Below are positions 34,462-45,951 of a DNA stretch of 64,000 nt, in pieces (position 1 is the stretch's first letter; each line of letters starts with the position of its first letter). Both the position numbers and the translations under genes were made by a program. Source of the DNA: Gigaspora margarita. Taxonomy: Eukaryota > Glomeromycota > Glomeromycetes > Diversisporales > Gigasporaceae. The stretch covers positions 307,061 through 371,060 of the forward strand of contig WTPW01000617.1 in the NCBI GenBank assembly GCA_009809945.1, in the 5' to 3' direction. The notes beneath the pieces are model-generated. The model was not told the origin of the DNA and made no database searches. It saw only the letters and a program-made list of their open reading frames with translations.

Positions 34462-36458
34462 ATGCCAGAAGTTTCTTACCTTAATAAACAAAATAAAATT
34501 TCAACTGCAATTAACGAATTAAATAATCACCCCGCCAGCTATAAACGCCCAAGTGTAAATAGTGTAGTGAAAAATTTTGGGATTCCTGAAACTACCCTTC
34601 GGCATGCAGTCAGGAATGGTGGCCCTCCTAAGCGTCGGGGCCCGTCCACTATTCTTACCGAACATGAAGAAAATCAACTCGTTGGCTATTGTATAAATAT
34701 GCAACGGCTTGGATTTGGTTTAACTAAGTCCGGAGTTAATCACTGTGTAATGGAAATAATGCGCCATAACAATCGACTACACCCATTTGGGGATAAAGGT
34801 CCAGGGAGGGACTGGTGGGCTCGATTCATGAGAGACCATTCCGAACTATCCTTTCGAGCCCCTCAAGAATTATCTGAAGCTCGCACACAAAGAGCCAATG
34901 CAACAATTGTTAATGATCATTTCAATAAGCTTAAACAAGTTATTAACCAAAATTCACTTATAGCAATGCAAATCTGGAATATGGATGAAACCGGGTTTGT
35001 TCTTGTACCTAAGTTAGAAAAAGTTGTTGCAAAAAAAGGCTCACGTCAGGTAATGTTACAAATCGTCTAAAATTTTTAACCGATTAGTTGGTTAATTATT
35101 TTTTTAGTTGAAAACTAGTTGCAACTAATTGATTAATCGATGAGTTGCAATTAATCGATTTTAATCGATTAATTTGCAACTCATTGATTAATCGATTAGT
35201 TGCAACTAAATTAATTTTCAATCGATTAGTTGTCAATAACCAACTAGTCGATTTTTCAACTTCCCGATTTGTAACACTAACATCAGGTCCATAAAGTTGC
35301 GCATGGAAATTTTCACGAGCATATATCCATTGCCCCCACAATCTCAGCTGCCGGGTCGTACATTCCATCTTTGATTATCTACAAGGGTGTTCGCGCAATT
35401 CCGGGTTTGTTAAAAGGTGCACCCCCTGGAACAGTAATGGGTTTTACAGACACCGGATATATGCGCGAAGAACTTTTCCAAATGTATCTTACCCACTTCA
35501 TTAACTTAATCCCACCAATTCGCCCGGTCTTGCTAATGCTTGATGGCCATAAGAGTCATATCAGCTACACGTGCGTCGATTTTTGTCGCCAAAATGGAAT
35601 CCTTCTTTATGCGCTTCCACCTCACACGACCCATGTGTTGCAACCGTCTAAAATTCCTTTCACAAAATTAAAAAAGGAATTTGGAAAACAATGTGATAAA
35701 TATCACAATACTACTAACAAAGTAGTAATAAAACATACCTTTGCGAAACTCCTTGGCCCAGCTTTTATCAATACTTATACCCCATCAGCTATTTGCAACG
35801 TGTTTAAAGCCACAGGGATATGGCCGTTCAACNCCAAGNCCATAAGTTCAGACCNTTTAGANCCCTCATTAGCNANAGAAAGATTNNATTTTATACCTTC
35901 ACCTGATCAATCTCCATTCGTTCAACCTTCGCAACCGGTCATGCCATCCCCGCAACCAACTACTAAACCAACTGTTCATTCTCATTACACTCGTATAAAT
36001 TTTACACAGTTAGTAACAGAACATGAGATGCTTAAAAAAGAAGTCGAGTCATTAAAAGTTGAACTTACATCAACCCAAGAAGAATTAGGAATCTTTAAAA
36101 GTCCTGGAACAAGTTCTCTGCGTTCGATTTTGAAATAAAATATAACCTCTTTCACGCCCCGCAAACTGTGAATTCAGAGGCTTCTTCAGAGAATAGATCT
36201 GAATCCGGAACTTCAACTGCACCTAAGAGAAGAAAGACGCTTCCATTTGCACAGCTTCTTGCCAACGACGAAAGTTGGCAGAAATTGAAGGAAGCAAAGG
36301 AAGAAGCAGAGAGAAAGGCTGAAGAAACGAAACGGAAAAAGGAGATCACGGCTCAGAAGAAGATTGAATGGCAACGAGATTTAGAGCAAAAAAAAGAAGA
36401 ACGTGAACGAAAAAAACAGGAAAAAGAGGAGCGCAAAGCTAAAATGCAGCAAAAGTAA
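34462..36458 (+). pseudogene. Pogo/Tigger transposase, interrupted
   Basis: Cuts and pastes the surrounding element in its intact form. The N-terminal psq-type HTH (about 1-60, VVKNFGIPETTLRHAVRNGG) is followed by a CENP-B/Tc5 HTH (GPGRDWWARFMRDH, about 115-130) and the DDE core. The first Asp is in WNMDETGF (before 35050) and the second in LLMLDGHKSH (35530-35565). The third acidic residue, expected in HVLQPxD/E, reads LQPSKIPF, so Lys replaces it. The C-terminal Lys/Glu coiled coil is in another frame (36168-36458). Lesions: a 229-bp hAT element at 35052-35280 after GSRQV; a stop plus frame change at 36136-36165; and Ns at 35832-35887. Removing the insertion and one target copy restores the frame. 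Confidence 0.85.
35052..35280. mobile_element. hAT-type MITE inside pogo transposase
   Basis: 229 bp with ends AATGTTACAAATCG and CGATTTGTAACACTAA and 8-bp duplication CRTCAGGT (35044-35051, 35281-35288). The interior is a thicket of ATCGATTAGTTGCAAC-type inverted words. The stop codon it brings truncates the reading frame at about 35070. Confidence 0.85.
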
Positions 36459-36835
36459 CCTCGTGCTGCTCGAAGTATTAGATCTGAAAAAAAATTAAAT
36501 AAAAAATTATCAAATAATTTTTTACAAGTAAAAAAAAAAAAATTTCATACCGATTTTCTAATTTCGCCACAATACCCCCCACCCCTTCAAAATTTGATTT
36601 TGTATACCCATGTACAAATCGATTACATATTCTAAATTTGATCATCGTACCATGGTAATTTTGGAAAATCTGCTTCAAAATAAGCTTAGCATCGAATTCT
36701 AAAAAAGAAAAAAGGTTGTTTATATAGTAAGTACAAAGTTTTGCTAGTAGCGACTTTAATTTCGTCACAATACCCCACTTTACCTTAGATTCTATTTACC
36801 AAACTTTAAACCTCTGGTTTCTTTTTGAGATAACT

Positions 36836-36890
36836 TGTACTATAGCTTTACTTGTATACTTGCAGTCAGAGTTAATCATTAAATTACTAC
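36836..36890 (-). mobile_element. SINE/retroposon fragment
   Basis: CTATAGCTTTACTTGTATAC and TTGCAGTCAGAGTTAATC match 49308-49345 of the longer copy (same plus-strand reading, so element on minus strand). Short and diverged. Confidence 0.5.
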
Positions 36891-37263
36891 ATTATTTTCT
36901 CTTGTAAAGTTTATTCAAACTCTAGTACTTACTTCTTTATACTTCATAGATTCTATAGTGTAAAATAGCTTAAGATATTCAATTTTTATTTTATTATTAA
37001 AAAGGTATCAAATTTAGATAAGAACACTATAAAATATCAACCTTTCTTAAAATATACCAAATTTAGACTAATATAATACAAAAATAATTAATTTTTATTG
37101 GTTTATTCATGTAGATCAGTATTAAAATTTTGATTTTATATATAAAATAGCAAAGTTTAAACTATTATAACACTTAAAAATAAAAATAAAAATAAATTTT
37201 TTTTCAAAAATACAGTTTGGATTACAAACTATTAATTTGAAAGAGGGTTTTTTGATTTAATTA
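36891..37263. other. AT-rich spacer, no gene
   Basis: No gene-like frame; only AT-rich sequence with short homopolymer runs. Confidence 0.35.
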
Positions 37264-37630
37264 CCAATCCGGATAAGATCGGCACTATAGCTATATTATT
37301 ACCATATTTGGAATTGGGGATAAACAAATATATAAATAATATATTAGTAAATCTGTTTTAGGCCTAATAAAANGTTTTTTTATACTAAGTAAATATTATT
37401 TTTGGATCTAAGTAAAGTTGTAGAGCAGGTTCTTGTGCGTCTACCACCAAAATTTCATTAAAATCGGACTTGTAGATAAGAAGATATGAGTAAAAACGTC
37501 TTTAGAATTCTTTAAATCATATAAAAATTTTATATATACAGGCCTGATCTAGATTTCATACTACCTTGTTTATATATTTGTTTTGCCCCAATTCTAAATA
37601 TAGAAATAGTGCCGATCTTATCCGGATTGG
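37264..37630. mobile_element. MITE with CCAATCCGGATAAG ends
   Basis: Inverted ends CCAATCCGGATAAGATCGGC then CACTAT, arms about 55 bp to GAATTGGGG. The interior includes a GTAGAGCAGGTTCTTGTGCG segment of higher complexity and one N at 37374. No clear duplication. Confidence 0.65.
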
Positions 37631-37951
37631 CAATTAATAATTTTTTGTTAAATTATACCATTTTTAAAACAACTAATAAAATTAGTGGGTATCTTAATTT
37701 GTCTTGTATTATATATTCTTGGCTATCAGAAACTTCTAATCCAATAGTATAGAAGAATTGGTTTACTAGATATTATGTGCCTATATATCTTTTTTTTTTA
37801 TTTCTTTAATAGTCTTACTAGTACTACATTAATAAGTTTATATATATATAAAATTTTATATATATAAAAAACCCTCCAATTGCAAGTTCAATATCATCTG
37901 GCTGTGAAAATCATGCCCAGATGCGACCCGTTGCACTAACTCTCATAGATA

Positions 37952-38942
37952 TTCCTTAATTTGTTATACAGACAAATTTGCCTGTATAAATTTTAAAATT
38001 TTAAATTTTTTAAATAAAACCTTAAATATTAATTTTAGCTATATACTTTCTAAGTAAAAAATATAATATTAGTTCTGTTTTATCAACTTTATTATAAAAT
38101 TTTTTTAAAATTATTAAAAAACTTTGGTGTAATAAAAGTTTAAAGTTTTTGTTTTGAAACTTTTACTATAGAATTTTTTCTTTAGGTTTTCTCAAATTTT
38201 ATATGTTTCCATCTATAAAAAAATTTTTACTTCTAATACAAGTCTTAATTTTTACAAGTAAATTATATAAAATATAATAATGAAAGTTGTTATCCTTTAT
38301 ATAAACTACAATATTGTATTAGACACAATATTTTTAAACCCAATAATTAAAGAATTCGCCAAGATATTGTAAATTATTTTTTTGGTTAAAAAATTTCTTT
38401 AAAATTTAATATTTTTAGTTTATAAGCAATATAAACTTTTTGTTTTATAATATAAATTTAAATAATTCAAAAATATAATTCTTGTTTTTAAATATTATAA
38501 TACCAAATTTTATTTAAATATCTTAAAGAAAATTACTTCGATTCACAGGATGTGAAATTCATATCCTCATTTTAAAAAATTTCAAAAAAGTTTTCTATTT
38601 AAGTTAGGGTTAGGGTTAGGGCTATAATAAATAGCAAACTTATAGTAAAATTTAGCAAGGAATTTTTTTTTTGCATAAAAAAAAGTAGTTTCATAGACAA
38701 AATTTTAAGTTAGAAGTGATTTTTTGATTTTTTCGTAAAAAATATTTTGTTTTTGTTATACAAAGAAAATTTGCAAATCGTGCTGATTCTGCAATTTTGA
38801 TTGGTCAGATGCAGAGTTGTGAATTTCACAGCCTGTTAAGATTAGCAATACTCTATCTTAAATGATTAAAAAAATAGATCAGAGATATATTTATAGTAAT
38901 TATACAGGCAAATTTGCCTGCGAACTATTACAAACTAAGCGA
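37952..38942. mobile_element. TCCCTTAAACCGT family, copy 4
   Basis: Worn ends TTCCTTAATTTGTTA and its near-inverse TATTACAAACTAAGCGA with subterminal ACAGRCAAATTTGCCTGT and TACAGGCAAATTTGCCTG. TA flanks. It contains the MULE-type MITE copy 2, so the pre-insertion length was about 660 bp, close to copy 3. Confidence 0.65.
38528..38853. mobile_element. MULE-type MITE with telomere-like core, copy 2
   Basis: 326 bp with perfect 9-bp duplication TATCTTAAA (38519-38527, 38854-38862). Same ends as copy 1 in opposite orientation (GAAAATTACTTCG ... AGATTAGCAATACTC). The core carries GTTAGGGTTAGGGTTAGGGC near 38604. Confidence 0.85.
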
Positions 38943-39192
38943 TAAATCTACTAAGTTAGAAAACTTCATTAGCTCTGTCAAAGACTAACTTTTAGATTCT
39001 TTCTATCTAAGCTACCAGATAGGATAATCTTATTCTAAAAGAAAAGAAAAAACAAATAAAAGAAAATAAAGGGAAAAAAAATAGAAAAGAAACTATCTTA
39101 ACCTAAAAGAATAACTAATATGTAAAAGAAATAAACGGAGACATAGAAAAAACGAAAGAAGCAATAACAGAACTGAAAAGTGTATTATTAAA

Positions 39193-39302
39193 TATAGATG
39201 CTAGTGAAATGTGGTAAAATGTGATGAAATCATTTCACCACTATTGGTGAAATTGGTAGTGAATTGGTGAAATTGGTGAAATTAATTTCACTAGCATCTA
39301 TA
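39193..39302. mobile_element. hAT-type MITE, 110 bp
   Basis: Perfect inverted ends TATAGATGCTAGTGAAAT with 8-bp duplication TTATTAAA (39185-39192, 39303-39310). Interior is TTGGTGAAA repeats. Confidence 0.85.
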
Positions 39303-39403
39303 TTATTAAACCTATACTAGATAATAAAAATTATATAATACACTAAACAGACAAGTCTCTACTCTATATCTATTTATGTACTATATTTAAAATGGGTAAA
39401 AAT

Positions 39404-41501
39404 GGGACCCCAGACATTTCTCATATAGATCATAATTGATCTGCATGAATTTAGACATTTTTGCTACCCCTAAAATCAAGTAAATTTGCTAAATTTGGAT
39501 TATTACATATAAACTTTATAGTAATTTGCTAAAAACTAAATTATAACATCTAGTATAAATAAATATAGTATAAATTTTTTTATTTGAATGTATAGAATTA
39601 AAATAAAAAAATTTTATCAAATTTGGTCAAGAACTCGTGGAAATATCTTTGATGAAAGTTCCTGTAAACAATTTCTTTGTAATATGTTTTTTTGCTTTTT
39701 CAAAATAACCCACTGTTCAGTGATGATTTACAAGAAATTTTACTATGCTAACTAAAAAAAATTTATAACAAGACTTGTAGTGCATATCATAGACTAATAT
39801 AATCTCAAATTTTATGAAAAAAGTATTGAAAACTTGTGAAGATATTAATATTTTTGTAAATTTGGATATATACATTTTCGCAAGTTTTCTTCTAAACTTC
39901 AAATGCTTCTTGAAGTACTTTCTCAAAATGAAACCTCTAAAATGTAACTAAGTAAGTTGATAGAATAGGTATTTTAAAGTCTTTGGTTAAAATTTCATCA
40001 AAAACGGATCAATATTGACGAAGTTATAATGATTTTTCAATTTGTTTCCAGATTCAGAATTTTCTAAAATTTACAATTTTGATAAAAGCAAAAAAATTAC
40101 ATCATAGGCTAGATTTTTACAAGTTCAAATAAAACAAGTTACTGCGTACTAAGTAAACTTTTAGAGCATATTATTGACTAATAGAATCTCAAATTTTATG
40201 AAAAAATGTTGAAAACTCGTAGAGATATTAACATTTTTGTAAATTCAAATGCATATGTTTTTGCAAACAATTTTGGTACGTGATATACGTTTTTGGAAAT
40301 AAAAAAATCTCTCATCAAAGATTTCTCTATGAGTTCTTGACCAAATTCGATGAAAATTTTTTTATTTTAATTCTACAAATATATAGAATTCAAATAAAAA
40401 AATTTTTATCGAATTTGGTCAAGAACTCGTAGAGAAATCTTTGATGAAAGATTTTTTCTATTTCTAAAAACATATATCATGTACCAAAATTGTTTGCAAA
40501 AACATATACGTTCAAATTTACAAAAACGTTAATATCTCTACGAGTTTTCAACATTTTTTCATAAAATTTGAGATTCTATTAGTCAATAATATGCTCTAAA
40601 AGTTTACTTAGTGCGCAGTAACTTATTAAATTTGAACTTGTAAAAATCTAGCCTGTAATATAATTTTTCTGTTTTCATCAAAGTTGTAAATTTAGAAAAT
40701 TCTGAATCTGGAAGCAAATTGAAAAATTATCATAACTTCGTCAATATTAATCAGTTTTTTATGAAATTTTAAATAAAGACTTTAAAATATCTATTTTACC
40801 AACTTACTTAGTCACGTTTTGAGGGTTTCATTTTGAGAAAGTGCTTTTGAAAGTATTTGAAGTTTAGAGAAAAACTTGTGAAAACGTATGCGTCCAAATT
40901 TACAAAAACGTTAATATCTTCATGAGCTTTCAATACTTTTTTATAAAATTTGAGATTCTATTAGTCTATGATATGCGCTACAAGTCTTGTTATAAAATGT
41001 TTTTTAGTTAGCATAGTAAAATTTCTTGTAAATCATCACCGAACAGTAGGTTATTTTAAAAAGTTAAAAATAATTATATAAATTACTAACTAATTCACTT
41101 AATGATAACCCCATGCAATTGTATTACATAATTATTTGTTTATCAACATACAATCATGATCAATGATCGTAATACATATGTAGAGTAAGCACCAAGTTGC
41201 TATTGATACTAAAGCCTGATTATATGCTACAACTACTTTTCAATTATAATTGATTATCACTTTGTTCTGTAAACTATTAATAACTTGTTATATCCAGATT
41301 GATTATCATCAAAATGTAGTTAAATTGCTAAAAATAAAATATGACATGCATAAAATCTTAGTAATTTGCCAAAATATTCAATTATGACTCTTTTTAAAAT
41401 TAACTTCAATTTGCTAAAATTAAAATTTGGACCTTAGGTCAAAATTGAATCAATTTGCTAAAAAAAAAAATATGACATATATCAGAGATGTCTGGGGTCC
41501 T
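39404..41501. mobile_element. hAT-type element, AGGACCCCRGACATCT family, 2.1 kb
   Basis: Ends GGGACCCCAGACATTTCTC and GAGATGTCTGGGGTCCT with 8-bp duplication RTAAAAAT (39396-39403, 41502-41509). Much larger than its 0.3-kb relatives at 53821 and 61513, because the middle is a 1.35-kb palindrome. No transposase. Confidence 0.75.
39708..41058. repeat. 1.35-kb palindrome
   Basis: Left AGTGATGATTTACAAGAAAT pairs with right ATTTCTTGTAAATCATCACC. Matching continues inward (TTGGTCAAGAACTCGT and similar) to a centre near 40385 (ATATAGAATTCAAATAA). Arms look 85-90% matched by eye. Confidence 0.75.
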
Positions 41502-42395
41502 ATAAAAATCATTAAAAAACCCTAAAATGACTATAGAAAACCTAGCACCTTATAGAACCTTCTAGGAAAACAATTACATGTTGATATTTTTCTTTAAAAA
41601 ACTTACGTGTTTTTTATTATTTGTTTTGTTAAACCTGAAACCTGCTTGTGACTTGATTCCAATTAGGTAGGCACTTGCCCAATTTGAATGATGTAAACAA
41701 TGCTAAAGGGCATCCATAAATAACGTTATGCTTGAGGGGGTCCCCAAAATATAACGATTTTCCAATATGTAGGGGGGTCCCTCAAAATATATGCAATTTT
41801 TTTATAAAAATTTGTCTAAAACTTGATTCAGTAGTCCAACTTGGATGTTTTTGGTACCATTTGAATCATCTCGAGGAGAGAATTTGAATGGTACTAAAAT
41901 CATTTGATTTGGATTACTGGATTATGTTTTATTAATGAAATACTATTGGTTATTATGTTTTTTTATAAAATTACTATAAAATCAATAGTATTTTGTGAAT
42001 AACACTTGATCCAGTAATCCAAATGAAATAATTTTGGTACCATTGGATTCGTCTCATAGAGACGAATCGAATGGTACCAAAATCATCCAAATTGGATTAC
42101 TGGGTCATAATATATAAGTTTTTGTAAAATTATATATATAAATATACAGATTTTTAAAATTTTTTTTATATAGTTTAAGGAGGATCAAAAGCTACTATGT
42201 AGGGGTATATAAGGACCCCGAGCTATACATAAATAGGTCACTATTTGCTTTTGCTTATTTTTGACTATTTTTCATAGATCTTTTCTATATTTAGTAATAT
42301 TAATGTAGTGAAACCAGTCGATTGTTAAAAAATCAACTTAAGTCAGTTAGTCGACTTAGCCAAGTCGATTTTTGTAAAGCCGACTTAACCGATTA

Positions 42396-42535
42396 CCATA
42401 AAAGATCATATACAAGACCCGGGTCTCTTACATTCCACCAAAAAAATTAATTAATTAATAAAAAAAAGAAATTAATTAGTAAAAAATGAGGGTGGGTCTG
42501 ATATATGGGGGGATCTTATATATGATCTTTTACGG
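42396..42535. mobile_element. TA-target MITE, 140 bp
   Basis: Inverted ends CCRTAAAAGATCATATA, TA on both sides, continuing AAGACCCGGGTC / AAGATCCCCCC. Confidence 0.7.
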
Positions 42536-42722
42536 TATTAAGGTTCTCTTCTATAAACAAATTTCATTGGCTATTATATCAGGTCATAGGTTCCGAATTT
42601 TACTCTATACATCCCAAAAAAAAGCAATACATTATATATTAGTTTAAATGAGCAAGACCCAGAACTTGCCCTACATAATTAGTTTTTTTTTGATAAATTC
42701 TAGAGGTGTACCTTACACTAGA

Positions 42723-42850
42723 GTTCCAATCCATCATCCGTTTATCTGTATCTGATTATTCAGATCGCTCAGATATCTGGATAAAAAATGGATATTCGAA
42801 TAAATTCAGATCTGGATATCTGATAGTTATCCAGATAAATGCTTAATGGA
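42723..42850. mobile_element. Small MITE with AGTTCCAATCCAT ends
   Basis: Inverted ends AGTTCCAATCCATYA; the interior repeats GGATATCTGATA and ATCCAGATAA words that pair with each other. Target duplication not certain. Confidence 0.55.
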
Positions 42851-43576
42851 TTGGAACTATACTTCACGTGAAGTAAAAGCTAGCATATATTCTATAAATC
42901 ATATGACTTCGCACGAAATGCATAATCACTATGGTTTTCTCAATTAAATATTTATTTCGTACAAGATATGATGCATTATTGCACTAATATGATATCATTT
43001 TTTGCAAGATACATCTCAAACACTATACAGTATATGTATTTGATTACATATAATTATATCAAGATACTTTTTACAATAGCTTTACTGATTATCAATGATT
43101 AATAAAAAATCGTTGACCAATATATTACCACACATGAAGTTTCAATGCATTTATTAAATAGAATTAAAAATCATCATACATAATACTGTAATAAAAAGAA
43201 ATTTTTTTCTTACGAAGAAAACAAATAGAATAATAATGAATAATACTAAAAATCGTAGCTCATATATCCCATGACTTTCTAATTCGGAGGCACTAATCTA
43301 AATAAAGTATGTAATTAATACCATAGTCGAGATTAAAATGAAAAAGGGGAGAATTAATAAGGCTAAATAGATATGTCATGAGAAAGAGAATAAAAGATTA
43401 AATCTTTTAAAANAAAAAAAAAATCAAGAAAAAGCCTCAAATGTAATCATTCATTGATCAAAAAAATAAGATTAAATGAAATAGAAAGTGATAGAATTTT
43501 TTTTGATGTGAAAATGCATCTAAATATCTATAAAAAAGTAAAATTAACTCAGCGGGTTAGTAATAACTCGATTAAA

Positions 43577-45951
43577 ATGGATCAAAAAAATCCTTAATAC
43601 GAATCAGAAGAAGATACTTTTGACAATATTCTAGAATATAATTCTGCTCCTATTGAATTTTCTTCATCACCACGTTCTCTTGAATATTTTACTTCTAATC
43701 TTGAATATTCTACTTCTAATCTTGAATATTCTACTTCGCCATCATACATATCTGATTCAATTTCTACCAGACCCTTAGAATCTTCATCAATACATAATCT
43801 TGAATATATTGCCTCATCTTCTAATCTTGAATATTCTACCTTGCCGATATATGCTTCTAAATATTCAACATTATCACAAAACTCTGAACAATCTACGTTG
43901 CCATTAAATAATTTTGAAGACTCTGCTGTAACAAATGATACTTCTGAATATTCTGACTCTTCAAATATTCAACCTCTACAAAATGCTAAAAAACATAAGT
44001 CAGTTTCGTAACTTCATCAAACAAAAAGCCAAAACCTGGAAAAAGCTGGGTATGGCTTCATATGAAAAAAGATAAATATATAAAAAAAGAAACAAGATGT
44101 TTAGTTCCAGTTAAACGAGATGGAAAAATTGTAGAATGTGGTAAAACTTTTGTGCTTCTTACTAGTACAAGTACGCTTGGTTCTTATTTGCGTATGATAC
44201 ATCGTTTATCAGACAAAGGTTCATTATTACCATTATCAGGAACATCCGGACAGCCAGCCTCCAAAAAACCTACTAATATAGCTCAAAAAGACACTACTCA
44301 ACCTACGTTAATAGATACATTAAAAAATAAGCCATTGTTATCTTCTAAAAAAAAGGACAGACTAACCTCCAGACTCTTAGCATGGATCGTTAATGATATG
44401 CAAGCATTTAACGTTTTAGAAAATGAAAAATTTCACGTTTTCGTATATGAAGCTGAATCATATTATCAAATTCCATGTCAAGACATCTTTAAAAAAAATA
44501 TATATGGCGCGATTAGTTTTGGGAAAAATAAAATACTCGACCTTTTTCGTACAACAATAGATAAATTTTCATTTACAACTGACCTCTGGACAAATGCACA
44601 TAAACCATATATCGGAATCACTGCTCATTGGCTTAATTCTAATTTTCAGCTAAATCAAGTGCTTATGACTATTGAAGAATTTTCTTACCCTCATACCGGA
44701 TAACATATCGAGGACTGTTTAAGACACGAGTTTTCCAAATGGTGTATTTCAGAAAAATGTATTTCTGGAACAACTGACAACGCATCATCAATGGTCAAAG
44801 CAATAAATAACCTTGGTGTAATTCATATTCACTGCGCCGCGCATACTCTTCAACTTTCGATTACAGATTCTTTAAAATCTGATGAGGCAACTAAATTGAT
44901 TAATAAAGCCAAAGACTTAAATAGTTTTTTGGTTCATAAAGATAAATATAGAGAAATGTTAAGGGATGCACAAGATGAAAACAATAAAAAAAATAATTCT
45001 CATATTACAAACCGAATACAATTCTTAGAGCCAATAGCCACGGCATCAGCCACACGTTGGAATTCCACTTTTGTGCTTTTAGAGCGTCTTTTGTTGCTAT
45101 ATGAGCCTACACAATTACTTACAAAAAAGATGATTCAACATGTCGATCATGAAATCCGTAAAGATGGAAAAAAGCTTGAAACCTTATTATTAAATGAATA
45201 TGAATTGTTAGGTCTTAAAGAACTTGTTTGTTTATTAGAGCCTTTTGCAAAAGCAACTTCTATTATGGGCGGAGATACATATCCTACACTTTCTCTTATG
45301 CTTCCAACAATTTCAACTCTTCAAGAACACCTATTTAAAGTAGAATCGACACTTAGTCATTCAGTTGTTCGTGATATTAGAGATGAAATAGAACTTAATA
45401 TAGCCTGTCGATGGGAAGATCCGGTAATAGAAGGATATTTGGCTTCAATTTTAAATCCTAGGTTTAAAAATTTAGAATTTGCATCTGAAAAATTTGAAGA
45501 AACTAAAGCATCTCTAAGGCAACAAATGAGAATGCTGTTAATTGAAAATGAATATTCAAATGACCAACCAATGGCAAAGCCATTTTCAAACTTGGCATCT
45601 TTTTTTAATAATGCCACATCTACCAAAAAATTTTCTCCAATTGATATAGAATTAAAAACTTATTTCGACTTGCCTCAAATGACAATATATGATCCTGACG
45701 ATCTGGAGTATAAAACCGAAAATCTGCTTTCTTGGTGGCAGTTACATTTGAATACATTACCTTTACTTGCATGTTTAGCTCGTCGGTATCTTGCAATTCC
45801 TGCAACCTCGGTTCCGTCTGAGCGCCTATTTTCAACAGCTAGAAATGTATTAACAGATAAAAGAAATAGGTTACTTCCGGAAAGTGTTCATGATTTAATT
45901 TTTTTAAAAGAAAATAGTAAGAATTTCAACGTTTACCCAGATCTTGAGTAG
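43577..45951 (+). pseudogene. hAT transposase, three lesions
   Basis: Excises and inserts the hAT element in its intact form. Order of parts: a Ser/Tyr-rich N-terminus with NLEYST repeats; a BED-type zinc finger (SWVWLHM ... CLVPVKRDGKIVECGKTF ... LGSYLRMIH, about 44040-44205); an RNase H-like core with the first Asp in TTDLWTNAHKPYIG, the second in SGTTDNASSMV (44773-44796) and the Glu in VPSERLFSTA; and a C-terminal hAT dimerisation block (WWQLHLNTLPLLACLARRYL). All three catalytic residues are present. Lesions: TAA at codon 7 (43595-43597), a one-base deletion just before a TAA at 44009-44011, and TAA at 44701-44703, after which the same frame continues. Both nonsense codons fit CAA to TAA changes. 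Starting at 44062 alone would lack part of the zinc finger. Confidence 0.88.

Larger units (their letters stand above)
33265..36785 (+). mobile_element. Pogo/Tigger-type DNA transposon, 3.5 kb
   Basis: Ends AGGTAAATGGGGGTATTTTG and, inverted, AGGTAAAGTGGGGTATTGTG, flanked by TA (33263-33264, 36786-36787). Subterminal copies of GGGGGTATTGTGGCGAA occur at both ends. It contains one transposase gene, now broken. The 5' leader (33697-34440) has an 18-bp tandem repeat (ATCACGTTACAGTTAGAACT), TTACTTTATTAGYGCT repeats, AATTAAATTA-rich sequence and a hairpin at 34302-34388. Confidence 0.8.

Noticed and set aside
36168..36458. Independent Lys/Glu-rich gene
   Set aside because: It lies within the pogo element directly after the transposase and fits as its C-terminal coiled coil in a shifted frame.
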